Assembly (NCBI GenBank): GCA_030077755.1
Contig: JAQJZZ010000007.1
Location: 186,001 to 250,000, forward strand
Direction of reading: 5' to 3'
DNA from: Filosporella fistucella
Lineage: Eukaryota; Ascomycota; Leotiomycetes; Helotiales
Length of the DNA: 64,000 bases
Positions 11,504 to 23,592 of this stretch are shown piece after piece (within the stretch, counting starts at the first letter, position 1; every line of letters starts with the position of its first letter). Position numbers and translations under genes: made by a program. The notes beneath the pieces are model-generated. The model saw nothing but the letters and a program-made list of their open reading frames with translations, was not told the origin of the DNA and ran no database searches.

Positions 11504-13502
11504 TCAATCAGAGTCACTATCCTCCGAGTCCGGAAAGCCATTAAAGACTTCTTCTTCACTCTCCTCTAGGACCACCATTTCCTCTTCTCCATCCTCCTCA
11601 GGGAACTTTACCGCGAAAGAACCATTAACATCCCATCTGTCTCCTTTTGCATTCTTACTGACATACTTGACGAACTTCAAAATACCTGAATCGCGGAGAA
11701 CAATACTCATCTTGTTCCAAGACGCAGGCATAGTGAAAAGCACATTATCATCTTCAGCATCGGAAGAAGCTTTGTAGATGGCTGCATCTTCGTCGTCTTC
11801 GTCGTCACCTGCCATGTAAACTTCATGACCTCCAACATCGTCTTCCTCTTCCTTTGGTGCTGGAGAAGGAGATGGTTCTTTTGCTTTGCTATTCTTCTTG
11901 GATTTGGACTTTGACTTCTTTGGTTCTTCCTTCTCTTCTTCAGGCTCCTCTTCTTCCTCACCTGCTTCCCAGCCCGGTGTCGGCGTAAGTCCTAGACTGA
12001 GTTCCAATCTTGGTTCACCTTCATGGCTTGTAGCGAGAGCATAGTCGAGACCACGTCTGAAACGACGGGCCAAGACATCAAAATTCTCAATTTCGCATTT
12101 GGTAGCCAGCTCAAGCCATTTTCTAAATTGACGACTGGGCAAGAAAATCTCGAGCAATTCTCTGATTGGATTTTCGTCGGTATTGGTCTCTTGTGATGAT
12201 TCTGTCGAGGGTTGAAGGTAAAGATAGCGTTGCTTGTGAGGTGGCTTTGCGACTTGCCAAAGACCCTTCTCAATTTCGGCACTGCTTTCTGGCAAAAGAG
12301 TTGCTTCTTGAGCTTCGACGTACTCCTTTACGCGAGCCGAGTATTTGTTGGAGAGAAGACTATCAAGTGTGACGCTTGACATCTCCTCAAATTGTTCCGA
12401 GATCTCTTCCAATGTGTCTGGGGTGAGGTAAGTTGGAGCCATGTACTGAAGCAGAAAGTCAAGATCAGCCTCATCGAGTTCCTTGTCCTCCGGGGACTCG
12501 GAAGGGACCTCAATGGTGACGGGTTGAGATTTTGGGAAGTCGTATTTGTCTGGGTTACCTTGCAACTGTTTCAAGCTGCTGTTCTTGCCCCATTTCTCTT
12601 CCTCGCCCTCAATGTAACCCTCCTCTCCAATTTGAGGAATATGGAACCATCCACTGATAGCCATTCGAATCCTGCCTCCTTCCTTCTCTAACTGTTCCTT
12701 GGTCGCAGCATGATATACCTCCTCGACATCGTGGAAGCTCAGGCCTGGTTGGACAGCAAAGAAACTCAATTGGTTCCAAGCTGGTGGTACGATCTTTGAT
12801 ACATCAGGGTTGGGAACAATCGTCTTGACACCACCCTCATCCACGAAGGTCTGGGTTGGAAATAATCTCAAGGCGCCGCCCCATTCTGCCTTCCAGGGGA
12901 TATCTGGATCCAGCAGATACAAAATGTAACTGATTCTTCGACTTCCAATCACATCGTCGTGGCACAGCAGATGACATCCAGGTGTGTAAACATTGATAGC
13001 CATATCCGTCTTTCTACCACTCAGTGGACCCGATTTTGTGATTGTCGAAGCATATTTTCTAAATGTCGACGAGTAGATGGCATCCCTCAATCGCAGAAGA
13101 GATGGCAGCTTCTCTAACGCTGCATCATCCAGTCCATCCAGATTGGCCAGATCGCCCGACTGGTGGATCTTGTAGATGTCGGTTTCCTTTGGTGTGAAAG
13201 AGACATTCTCGCGGATCTCGTTGCGAACAGCGCGGAGGAGCTCATCATTGATAAGAGAGCTTATAACACTGTGTTTGTATGGCTCTGACTCTGCGTACTC
13301 TTTGGTGTAATTTTCGAGGACATCTTTGGCAAAGAGACCTTTGCGAAAGCACTTTTGGATATCTTCGTCCGAGAGAGCTGTCGGAATTCAGATAAAGCGC
13401 GGGGTATGGAAATGACATTGAAGACCTACCAGTCTTTGCTCTCTTCTTCATAATCCCCTTGCCATTCTGGCCTTTCAACTGAGTATCTGCCTTGCGCTTC
13501 AT
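11504..13502 (-). CDS. TPA1: Prolyl 3,4-dihydroxylase Tpa1/Ofd1-like (2-oxoglutarate/Fe(II) oxygenase)
   Basis: This likely hydroxylates a proline of ribosomal protein S23 and links oxygen to translation termination and, in yeasts, to sterol regulator turnover. Two exons, 13502-13430 and 13377-11504, around a 52-bp intron give 648 residues, close to yeast Tpa1. The catalytic half shows the iron ligands HDD (near H164 and D166), the distal His in LSFHDVEE (near 240) and the 2-oxoglutarate arginine in GRIRMAISGWFH. The C-terminal half is the degenerate second oxygenase-like domain, interrupted by a long acidic and lysine-rich disordered stretch (EEEEPEEEKEEP). The start MKRKAD matches the basic N-terminus of the family; the longer frame starts at GTG. 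Its divergent neighbour is the aminotransferase-like gene. Confidence 0.93.
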
Positions 13503-14050
13503 CTTGAATTGATAAAATTGTGTGTGTGCAAGAAGAGCTTTCACATTGTTGGGAATATCAGTCCATTTCTACATAAATTTTGGGCAGTGGCCCGATTCTG
13601 CTGCTTTTCTCCGACTCGCCGAAGTTTTAGCGTGCATTGATACTGAAGCGCTCGCCGACTCAGGCCAAATAGGGGCATGCACCTCAACCTCTTTTGACTG
13701 GCGATAGAAGGGCATAATTAAGACCTTGCTAACCGCGATATGCGTCTACGCGCTGCGAAGATCCTATGATTTCAAGATTGATCCTCGATCTTAATATGCA
13801 TTAAACTTCCTGTATTGGTGCAGATATGCATAAAGCGTGGTCAGAATTATTGGTAGGGCGTAGAAATCAATTGGCCGACAATGGTCTTCGATGCACTAGA
13901 CTGGAGAAGGCAGTTGGCCGATTCAAATCTACCTCATAACCACTTTAGGCAACTCTAAGAAACGTCAAGTATCTCTATACTTTTCTTAAAAATATTTCCG
14001 ATTCCTTACTTTCTTCAAGTTCCGTTTCTTAGAACTCTATAGCTATCATC
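13503..14050. promoter_or_regulatory. Shared upstream region, TPA1 and class V aminotransferase gene
   Basis: This 548-bp region lies between two divergent start codons, so it must hold both promoters. No specific element is identified. Confidence 0.45.
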
Positions 14051-15440
14051 ATGGCAGCTTTTGATATCACCACTGCGAAGAAGCGCTTCCCCGCATTAAA
14101 CCAACCCCAAGTCTTTTTTGATAACGCTGGTGGAAGTCAAACTTTGGGCACAGTCATTGAGTCGTGAGTGGGATGAAGTCCAAGCACTTGATTGTCCTCT
14201 AACATGAAGTAGAATCACCAACTATCTATCAAAAACCAATGTTCAACTGGGTGCTTCATACGCAGTCGGCAAGAAATCCACAGCTTTATACGGCCAAGGA
14301 TATGCAGCAGCCGCAAAGTATATCAACGCGCCTGTTGAGAACATTGGCAAGTCTCCTTCCCTGCCATTCTTCATTGCTAACATCTCCAGTCCTGGGCTCC
14401 TCAACAACACAACTCTTCCGCAATCTAAGCTATAGTTTCGATTTCCCCTCGGGCTCAGAAATCATCATCTCTAAAATCGACCACGAAGCCAACATCGCTC
14501 CGTGGGTTGACTTAGCTCAACGAAAAAACCTTATTTTGAAATGGTGGGTCCCAAAAACGAAAGAGAATCCCAAGCTCGAAGCCACAGATCTCAAGGAATT
14601 GCTTTCTGAGAAGACGGTATTGGTCACGTGTACCCACGCTTCTAACATCCTTGGGACGATTCACGATATTAAGGCTATTGGCGATGCTGTGCGAGAAATA
14701 CCAGGAGCTTTATTGTGTGTAGATGCTGTGGCATATGCTCCGCATCGACCTATTGATGTCGAGGCTTTGGGCGTTTCGTTCTACAGCTTCAGTTGGTACA
14801 AAGTATGTCACCCATCCCACTCTTGATCACATCTAACAAGCAAAGGTATACGGCCCTCATATATCCGTTCTGTATGCTTCCAAGCAGGGTCTCGAAGCCG
14901 TCAAAACTCTTGGTCATCATTTCAATCCCTCTGCTACTCTCCAGGATAAACTCGGCCTCGCCGGTTCCTGCTACGAGTTAACAGCTTCAATTCCTGCCGT
15001 ATTGGAGTACTTTGGTCCCAACCCGGCTGAATCATGGGCCGCAATTGAGGCGCACGAGGAGAAGCTGCAAGGTACTTTGCTTAAGTATCTGAATGGACGA
15101 TCTGATGTCACGATCTGTGGCCAAAAGAGCGCTGATCCCAAACAGAGAGTCAGTACCATCAGTTTCGTTTTGCAGGGGAGGAAGAGCAATGAAGTAGTAG
15201 AGGCAGTAGACAACTTATCCGATGGCAATATGGGAATTAGGTGGGGCGCTTTCTATAGCAACAGATTAGTTGAGGAGGTTTTGGGTTTGGGCAAGGATGG
15301 TGTGGTGAGAGTGAGCATGGTGCATTACAACACGCGTAAGTCAATCTTACATTCGATACAGTATAAAATGCTAATATTCTGTAGTGGACGAAGTGACTCA
15401 ATTGATTGGCATGTTTGATGAGGTATTGGGGAAAGCATAG
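14051..15440 (+). CDS. Cysteine-desulfurase-like class V aminotransferase (PLP enzyme)
   Basis: Five exons, 14051-14163, 14213-14346, 14390-14802, 14846-15335 and 15385-15440, with 43-49 bp introns encode 401 residues. The fold is that of PLP-dependent class V aminotransferases. Motifs are FFDNAGGSQ near residue 25, TCTHASNILGTIHD, LLCVDAVAYAPHRPIDV with the cofactor Asp, SFSWYKVYGPH with the Schiff-base lysine, and RWGAFYSN near the C-terminus. It best fits the cysteine desulfurase-like subfamily I know as TIGR01976, whose exact reaction in fungi is not settled. It is probably cytosolic, as no targeting sequence is seen. The second intron uses a GC donor (G then GCAAGT), and the model needs it to stay in frame. 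Kynureninase is a more distant alternative. Confidence 0.88.
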
Positions 15441-16097
15441 TGCTTTATATGCATATTATCGTCACAAAGTGAATGGATTCGGCATGAGGGCAGATTCTGC
15501 TGGCCTTTTGTGATCATCATGGACACTCTCCAAAGCATGTAGAGAGTTTCACTCGCAGAGACTAGGTTTCCATGGTTGGCCAGCCAAAATTCTCAGCCTA
15601 GCACAATCTTACAACTCAATGCCATATTCATTGAGAGAATTCAGCAACACTAGCACCCTCCATTTCCCAGTCGTAGCATTAGCACTCCACTGTAGAGCCC
15701 AACTGTACAGGCGGTCAACCAAGCGTCTTCGGGTGGATTGATTCTCCCCATCAACACGGCATAGTATGGGTATTGTAATTCTATACTTCGTCATCGGCCA
15801 TATAATTGTAACTACTCCTTGATTTATTCCAAACTTAATCGAGCAATAATTAGTCAAATACAGTTTCCTGATTCGTCAAATGCCCCTGGCAGTTGAAAAG
15901 CTACTAGAACCACATTTACAATTATTTGGACGACGACCAAGTACAGCCTTCCCAGCACTGTCCGTGTGAACTCCGCTTTCGTCGATGACTCCCATCCCAA
16001 TTTAACCAATACCACCACATACCGCATCATCCCCAAAGATAATTCCATACGCAATCCATATTCACAGGCATATATAGCTTGAAACCGTTGAACAAAT
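15441..16097. other. Gene-free stretch
   Basis: This is the sequence between the 3' ends of two convergent genes. Only short open frames of random composition occur. Confidence 0.5.
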
Positions 16098-18083
16098 TCA
16101 AGTGTTAGTGAGCCAGTACAACAGAAAAGACACCTGTTCGATATTCATCATATGCAATACAAAAAGACTTAATAACCAATATTGTCCAATGCGTTCATAC
16201 CAGCGACCGGGCAGTCTAGGGAGAGCAAAGAAGAGGGTACATGTGCAATGAAGACGTCTCTTATCGTACTGAGATATCATATGCGGAGACCCGAGAACCA
16301 CTGACGGAACTATCTCGAAATACAGAATCACAACAGGCACGATGCTGGCTATTGTAAATATTGGACCCTTTCGGCCAATAGACTGGACTGTATACATGTT
16401 CGTCATTTTGACTAGTACAGGACCGGCAGCTAATCCAGCGGTTCTAACTACCGATACCAGGCAATAAGATATTCGTGATGACAATGGTGGCTGGACCGCA
16501 ATATCTAGAATGAGGGCACCGTTGCCCATTATAAATTCCCTTGATATTTTTGCAGTGATACTGGTTCCAGGCTCGATACTACGCCAAGCAGATTTTGGCT
16601 GGCGTGTCAAGGATACACTCTCACGCAGCTCCTCCCCTACACCGTGGAACACCTCTTGAACGCTTCTTCGCAGCAGAGTAACATCGATACTATCGTACAA
16701 AGGAAAGGTTGTGGGTGAGTGACTTTGTATCGCCGTGGTCTCGAAAATTATGCACACCAACATGGGGCAACTCATATTCTCCAATACAACCACACCAAAG
16801 TGACGCAGTTCAGCATGGAACAAAAAGTTGCGCGATTGAAGTGGTAGAAAGGATAATGTTCGTGATTCGGTATTCCAGGCATCGTTCTGTAGTGAAGTAG
16901 AAGTGAGAAATCGCTTGATGCGCCATCCATATTCGTCGGGTGGCATGGTCCGAATCCAGGCATACATACGGCCTGGAGTTGGCTCTCTTATTTCGTTGAC
17001 AATATATATCGACTCAGTTTTTGCTTTTGAGGCATCAATGTATTGCACGACCTGAGGTGGGATTTGTATCCGGGCGAAAGTTTCGGGATCTTCACCACCA
17101 ACATGCATCAATCTGATCGCGAGAGGGCCACCGAGACTACGGTCTAAGTGGCACCCTAAGATTGCAAATAGCGGCACGTCTTTTCCATGCCCTCGAATTA
17201 TTGGGAGACTAATGCGTAAACCTTTGTTTGTCATTGTGTATGGCTGACTAGGTACTTGAAAGCTCTGAACCCTGGAAGCCGACTCGAATTCCGAAGGATG
17301 TTTAGCGAGTACACCGATTTGGCGATAGCTGTGTAAAGCATGTGGTGACCATGCAAATAAGGATTGATCCTCAGAATTTTTCATGATCTCTTCTTGAAGT
17401 CTGGTGAAAGATTTCGCTCCTTCACCGTATAGGAGCGGCATGTTCACATTGAAAAGTCCCAGTAGGCAGTAGGCAATGTCTTCCTGGCGGGTAGTCTTGC
17501 GTTTGGATGCCCAAGACATCCGCTCCGCAATGCTAACATTTTGCAGTAGATTCGGATCCGCAAGGACAAGTTTTTCAATACCAGTGATTGACAGGATTTC
17601 GGAGGCCAGTGACTTCTTGGTCCCAAGTTAATGCCAGTAAATCGAATAGAAGACGATTTTCTTGGGTGCGATGAGCTCCTGGAGAGTCCATCCTCGAGAA
17701 AACCATCTACTCGAGGCTAATTGATCTGTGTCTTCGTGGTGTGATGATACGTCTGCAAGGTAAGCAAAACAGACTTCGGCATCTCTGTAGTATCTGTACA
17801 TCGAGTTGATTGTTTCAGACAGCTCGGCACTACTTGACTTGTCGATACAACATGTATCGACCCAGAAATAGCGCAGGTTGTGGCGTTGGGCTTCTTCTCC
17901 ACAGCATCGAATCTTGTAGAATCCACGTTTATCGCCGCCTGTCTTCTCGTTGATATCTTTGTACGTGACTTCTTCGTTGTCAGGTCCCCAGGTATGGGAG
18001 AGTATAGCATATGGTGGTATCGAGTCTTCTGGAAAACTGGCGAAAACGACAGTTCCCGTGGCGTCAAGTTCCAGAAGACGCAT
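16098..18083 (-). pseudogene. HET-domain gene interrupted by one in-frame stop codon
   Basis: HET proteins trigger cell death when genetically unlike hyphae fuse. One frame runs from the ATG at 18083 to 16098 (about 660 codons) with a single interruption, TAA at 17628-17630. Before it lie the HET blocks AILSHTWG, FWVDTCCIDK, SMYRYYRDAEVCFAYL and RGWTLQELIAPKK. After it the same frame continues with LGTKKSLASEILSITGI, SWASKRKTTRQEDIAYCLLG and LLYGEG, the normal sequel in HET-D/HET-E-type proteins. The stop replaces a residue usually aromatic in this motif. The C-terminal half has two hydrophobic stretches rather than WD or ankyrin repeats. It could also be a sequencing error or an expressed 151-residue fragment. 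Confidence 0.85.
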
Positions 18084-19224
18084 CGTGATACACAGAAGTT
18101 GCCGTGATTAGAGAGAATTTTTTGCAGTTTAAAGTAAGGCTGGGTGTGTAGAGAAGGAGATACAACTAGGCCACGATGAGGTCGGGCGTTATCGGTTCGC
18201 CTTTGCTGCCGGCATCTGGTATCGCATCCAGTTGAAATGGAAGGTTTAGTTGGCAATCCCGTGACTCGTCAAATGTTCAAAATATGTTTAAGTTGTGTAC
18301 CCGTACAGCTGGTAAATATAGGCTTTGGATTTTGAAACTATTCATTGATCTTAGTATTGTAGGGTATTGTATTTAGGCGTGGCTTATTGCTTTATGTGGA
18401 GGTTCTCCATGCTGGGAGTTGTGTGTCCAGTCTATCACGGAGATACAGAAGAACTATCACAAGCTCCTGCGAGTAGCGTAGTAGAAGGGAGATCGACTAT
18501 TATAGCCTAGAATCAGTTAGCAAAAAGAGTCTTTTGGGGTGCAATTATCAAACAGCCAAAATATTCTGGACTAGCTAGGGACAAGTTTTCTGCTGATTCT
18601 TCCTGTACAGCTTAGCACCTCTGACGCTTGAGGTTCTCCTACCTCTGCTTGTACCCTCGACTTTAATTACGGATGGTATTAGAAAAGGGAGAACTTTCAT
18701 AACATCTTCCTTGTACGAAAAATATCTTCAATCAAGCAACGAGAAAATTTCTTGTTGGTTCTGGGAGATTCCCTATAGAAGAACCTTTAAGGCGCAGACT
18801 GACATTCGGTAAGTGGAAAATCATCGAGGAGAGGAGGCAGAATGTAAAAGTCTGCGCTATGAATCGTAGCATCATGTGAACCTTGCGGGACATGGGTGCG
18901 CGGTATCTGGAATTTGAGGCATTGATTGTGATGCGTGGAATATGTACCGGTGAGTACGTGAAAATGATGAGGATCGCGATTACAAGGTAGCGGTACACAT
19001 GAACATTCTGGATATATAACATTGCATAATTCTACTATATAGTGCTTACAGCGGTCTTCACGATCACAGCATGGAACACTAATTCCGCAGACAAAGGTGA
19101 CCGTAAGATACAGAAAATGGCATTTCGCAGGCACAACTGCCAGAAAACAAAGTCAAGCGTTCGTCGATCGCCCAAGATAGATAATTTGCGTCACAAAACC
19201 AACGAATGAAAATGAAATTGAAGA
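18084..19224. other. Gene-free stretch
   Basis: This holds the HET gene promoter and the 3' flank of the reductase gene. A cysteine-rich frame on the minus strand (18787-19134) lacks an ATG and is not called. Confidence 0.5.
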
Positions 19225-20211
19225 TCAAACCTTTTTTTCCGCCTTCATGCTCTCCATTTTCTTCATGGCCATCCTTACCCCTTTATTCATAGCCCAATCG
19301 AATTCACCAAGAGGCAAGGAGTCCAATAACCATAGAGTGACCGCATGACTCCACCAAGGAGTTACAACTTCTCTGCCACATCCTATTTTCCCCAGAGCAG
19401 CTCTAGCAAATTGTGCAGAGCGAGGTCTGAACCAATCACTTTTACTTTTATCCCAACTTACATCTGTCACCCCACCCGTCATAATACCCAGTACCTCGAC
19501 ATTCTTCCTTCCGATCGATTTCATCTCTCTTTTCAGAGCCTTGGAGAAGGATAGATCGAATGCCTTACATGCTGCGTATATCGATAAGAATGGCATTCCA
19601 AAATCGGCCATCGATCCCATTGTCATTACCAAAGCTGGACCACCATGCGAGAGCAGTAATGGGAGTACGGCTCTTGTGAATTGAGCTGGAAAACGAGCAT
19701 TGATGTTGATCAGTGCATCGATATCTTCAACTGTGTTTTCTTGATATGGCTGCAGAACCGGTCCTGTCGTGTGCTCGCCAGTCCCAACGTTGTTGATAAG
19801 TATTGTGATATGAAGTTCCCTCAACTCTTCCACCGCTGCCTTCATCTTCGTGAGTGCCTCTGCGCCCGCCAGCGAAGCATCCAGTATCAAGATTCGGAAT
19901 TGAAGGTGGGGAAATTCGTTTTGGAGTTCGTGTCGGACGTGGTGCAATTTTGTGCTGTTACGGCCATGCAGAATAACGTTGAAGTTCTGCTCTGCAAGAG
20001 CGTGGGCGTATTGGAGACCAATCCCATCGCTGGAGCCTGTAACGATAGCCCAGGGAGGCAAGCTGCTATGTATGTGATTGTGGTGGTAGATGGAGAGAGA
20101 AGATGGGCGGATGTAGACGTAAATGAAGGCTAGGAAGCGCGTTGTGAGGTAAAATGTGTAGATGGAGCCTATGATAAGTAAAGCTCGATAAGCTTCGTAG
20201 TATAGCTCCAT
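19225..20211 (-). CDS. Short-chain dehydrogenase/reductase, 17beta-HSD / 3-ketoacyl reductase type
   Basis: This intronless 328-residue protein has a hydrophobic N-terminal anchor (residues 9-35) followed by a classical SDR core. The NADP(H) loop is TGSSDGIG (58-65), the structural motif is NNVG (140-143), and the catalytic residues are a Ser near 191-200 and Tyr212-x3-Lys216 in YAACK. Anchor plus core matches the HSD17B12/yeast Ifa38 family of ER membrane reductases that act on 3-ketoacyl-CoA or steroids. The C-terminus is Lys-rich (MKAEKKV), compatible with ER retention but not a strict KKxx signal. It is more divergent than housekeeping Ifa38 as I remember it, so a specialised paralogue is likely. 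It sits among HET and P450 genes without an obvious pathway. Confidence 0.87.
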   Translation of the reverse strand: MELYYEAYRALLIIGSIYTFYLTTRFLAFIYVYIRPSSLSIYHHNHIHSSLPPWAIVTGSSDGIGLQYAHALAEQNFNVILHGRNSTKLHHVRHELQNEFPHLQFRILILDASLAGAEALTKMKAAVEELRELHITILINNVGTGEHTTGPVLQPYQENTVEDIDALININARFPAQFTRAVLPLLLSHGGPALVMTMGSMADFGMPFLSIYAACKAFDLSFSKALKREMKSIGRKNVEVLGIMTGGVTDVSWDKSKSDWFRPRSAQFARAALGKIGCGREVVTPWWSHAVTLWLLDSLPLGEFDWAMNKGVRMAMKKMESMKAEKKV

Positions 20212-23019
20212 TTGATTTGTGAGTTTGTCAGTGTAGAAGTCAATTGAAATGGCTGTTTGAATGATGGTGGTGATGAGTCTTGGGAGATATGAGGGGTATA
20301 GACACTTGAATCATGTTATACTTTACATGTGTATCGCCTCAGAATACTCCTAACCGGCGAGTGTGGCGTGAGCATGGTTCTACTGCTGCTCTATCTGCAG
20401 TGAGGCGTGATGTTAAGGATAAAGTGAGGTTGAAATTTGAAGTCCCACTTCCCCGCTCACGGTTTTGCGTCACAGTTCCGTGTGCATCACCCCACCTCTC
20501 AAAATACAACCACCCTTCCCATTACAGTAGCAGTACAGAACTTGTACAGTCACCCATATTACTGCATTCGCGCCCCAAATGAGAAACGCCGAAAATTATC
20601 ATCTGCATCGTGTTAAAGTAGCTCACCTGTACCCTACTGCCCCAAGATCGGCGATGCGTTAGTATGCGTGCCATTGCTTGGTCCTGTTTGGTTCAATAAT
20701 CATTTTATTAGGAAAAACTGTTTCCTTAAGAATTACTTAGAATTCGACAACAGGGGAGAGTAGTACAAATGTAGCATGGAAGGATAGAGCTTCTTCACTA
20801 GTGTACCCCTTGAATTCACAATATCTGTTGTGCATAGCCATAGCATATTTTTCAAGTGAACGATTTGGGCTCCAGAGCAATTTGCAACAAATTTAGCAGG
20901 TTTGGTTGGCACCAATCGATCAAGTCGGGAGGCTGGGTCCAAGTACCTTCGCTCAACCATATTAATCTTTCAGGTTCCGCAGCCCAATACACAATCCAAC
21001 GTAACGGTTCACTGCTCTCAATTTCTCCGCCCTTTAGGTGTCCAAGAAATGAGAACTTTTGACAAATTTCCTCCAAATGTCTTCTGTCTGTTAAGGGTGT
21101 TTTGCTCATGCTATAACTTTTTATAAATCTCGATTAAACATGTCTGTTAACACTGTTTCTGTTCTCTTGTTTCCTCTCATTGAGCATCCTCTTATTGAGC
21201 ATTCCTGACCTGCCTGAAATCTTTAGCATTGTAAAGCTGTCGTCTTGAAAGATATCAGAGTTGATGTTGGCACCCGAGACTCATCCTCTACAAGCGAACA
21301 AACAACTCTCGCTCTGTGATTGCGAAGAACACTGTTTTATTTCAACCCTCAAAGGATCTAGTTGGACATAACCCAGATATCAAAGACGCATGTAAAGTCT
21401 ACCACTGCTCATGTTTGTCCCTGTGTTTATCCCAAGCCGGATTTTGAAGTGAGATTCTCAATGCTAAGTTCACTCGTGTCAAAGGTTGCATGTTGTCCTA
21501 TTTTGAGACCTTTAGGAAGCTATCGCTCGTCATATAGAGTTCTGGCATGTTCTGCTGGATGCGGTTTGCCCTGATATAAAGCGCTTATCCTGCCACTTTT
21601 CTTCGGCATCAACATAATCTCCAGAGCCAGCAGATCGATCTAAAATATCACTTCAAGTATCCAAACTTATTCGCACCTCAAACAATAGATTGTTTCGATT
21701 GTCAATCATGGGATAACTTGGGACACAAAAGCACTCAGATAGGATGCAAATACAAAATCAATTTGGTACTACTCTGAATAAAGGGAAAGCGCAGAAAACG
21801 AGATCCCAGTGAAACAAAAAGGACAATCGCTTTCAGTTTCTGGACGAGGGTTTTACCTCCTCATCGGGTGAGATAGTGAAAACGCCTACGACCAATCTGA
21901 AGATATGCATGGAGGATGACTCTTTTGGCCATAGGTAATTTTTACCGGGCACCACTTTGGGGGGCTGGAGGAGGTCTTGCGAGAGCGAAAATGCGAGTGT
22001 CTACATTCATGCCGGGTTTCCTACTCAGCGAACGAAGCAATGAGGAAAACCAATCATTCAGATCAATTTTAAGTTGTGCGAGGATTGGAACCCTTCGGAC
22101 CTCGTAAGCCTTCACGGAAAGTAAGTCTAGAGTGTACAGTACATAGCATAACTACCCATTCAAAAACATGACCGTCAAGCCTCATCTCCCTTTCGTTCGG
22201 TCAATATCGAATATCGATGAGCTCATATCCGAGACCAGCGCTTCACTAAGTTCAAGCTTATTTTCAACCTTATTATTATCCAATCGCGACATTTGTCTGA
22301 ACTCTACCTTTGAAACGAAACATTTCATGCAACACTACTCCTGCCTGCGGTATGGCCAACCCTCATTGGAGCTTGAACCTCTGAGTTCAGCTTCTAACTC
22401 GTTAAAAGTCCGTCTGAACGAAACGATCATACTGCGAGCGTCCGGGTGCGAAGAAAAGTAGTAGATGAGCAATGCCTGATCGCACCCGATGGGAATTTCC
22501 CGAATCCGAAAACCATATCACATGTTTGTAAAGGCAAATGAAGCTTAGTACTTTGTCACTTATCCAAAGCTAACTTTCGGGGAGAGTCCAGACAAGGCCG
22601 AGCACAGAACGGTTAGGATGATGTCCGGCTCGCGTTGCTTCTATATGGTTTTATTCTCTTGGCTATTGGGTTGATATATTGAGCTAGCTACGGGGTGAGG
22701 CTTTCGATTGAGTCGTGCCTCGCATACAAATGATTGTAACGCATAGATGGATGAGCAAAAACAAGAAAAGAGGCTGGAGGATATACTTTGAGGACAACTC
22801 GATCACAAAATGCAATTCTTTACGAGTTCTCGATACGAGATTTCTTGAATGGTGAGAATCCGACAAGTACATATATGACCATTTCATTCTTCAACTTCTC
22901 TTCTTCGGCTTCAGATCAATTTACTACAGCTAATTATCTCAACACATCTTCAACATCTTCACTTCCTCAGCAATCTGATTCCTATTCTCTCTATCGATTT
23001 TGATTAAAAACACGCCAAT
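20212..23019. other. Long gene-free stretch
   Basis: There are about 2.8 kb without a supportable gene. A minus-strand ATG frame at 20852-21109 (85 codons) has balanced composition and could be a gene fragment, but it matches nothing I recognise and the next open frame overlaps out of phase. The 20-base string at 20887-20906 is shared with 6927-6946. Confidence 0.4.
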
Positions 23020-23592
23020 ATGCAGTTCAGTATTCTCGCTATCTCATTCATCTCGGCTGCCACAATGATTCAAGCAGCAGCGATAGCAGTACGTCAATGA
23101 TCTTACCAAAATCAAGAAGGAGCCCACATTAACAAAACCTAGTTCGCCTCACATGATCTCATATCCCACTCTCTACCCCGTACCCCCTCTGGCTCTTCTC
23201 TTACCATCCATCCGCGCCTCACGGTCAGTTCTCGGGAACATACCGATCCCGAGAAACATGAAGCCGATGAGCAAAAAGATAAGGAGTCAGCAGAACAGAA
23301 AGAAGAAAAAGAAAAAGAGGCTTTGAAGAAAGCCGACGAAGCGGAGAAGAAGGGTGATTCTGCGCAAGCTGAGAAGGAGAGGCAGAAAGCTGAGGAGGAA
23401 GAAGGGAGAGAACAAACAGCAAAGAAGCACGCCGAGGAAGCTGAGAAACAGGAACAAGAGGCTAAGAAAAGTGAAGCCGATAAAAAGACCGAGGCTGAAA
23501 AGCAGAAGGCGGACGATAAGAAGGAGGCGGAGAAGAAAAGTGATGCTGAGAAGAAGAAAGAAGAGGAAAAGAAAAAGGATGACTCTTATTGA
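23020..23592 (+). CDS. Secreted Lys/Glu-rich low-complexity protein
   Basis: Two exons, 23020-23088 and 23143-23592, flank a 54-bp intron (GTACGT...CCTAG) and give 172 residues. Exon 1 encodes a clean signal peptide (MQFSILAISFISAAT, then an Ala-rich cleavage region). The intron lies almost exactly at the signal boundary, a common layout in secreted fungal proteins. After about 45 ordinary residues the rest is almost only K, E, A, D and Q, with imperfect heptad-like repeats such as EAEKK, EKQKA and KKEEEK. That suggests an extended helix or a disordered polyampholyte. No Cys and no membrane span occur. The function is unknown. The opposite-strand frames are shadows of the same repeat. Confidence 0.72.

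Noticed and set aside
18787..19134. Cysteine-rich minus-strand frame with a hydrophobic start, like a small secreted effector
   Set aside because: The frame begins with GTG and has no ATG, and its end is random in composition. It is not enough to call a gene.
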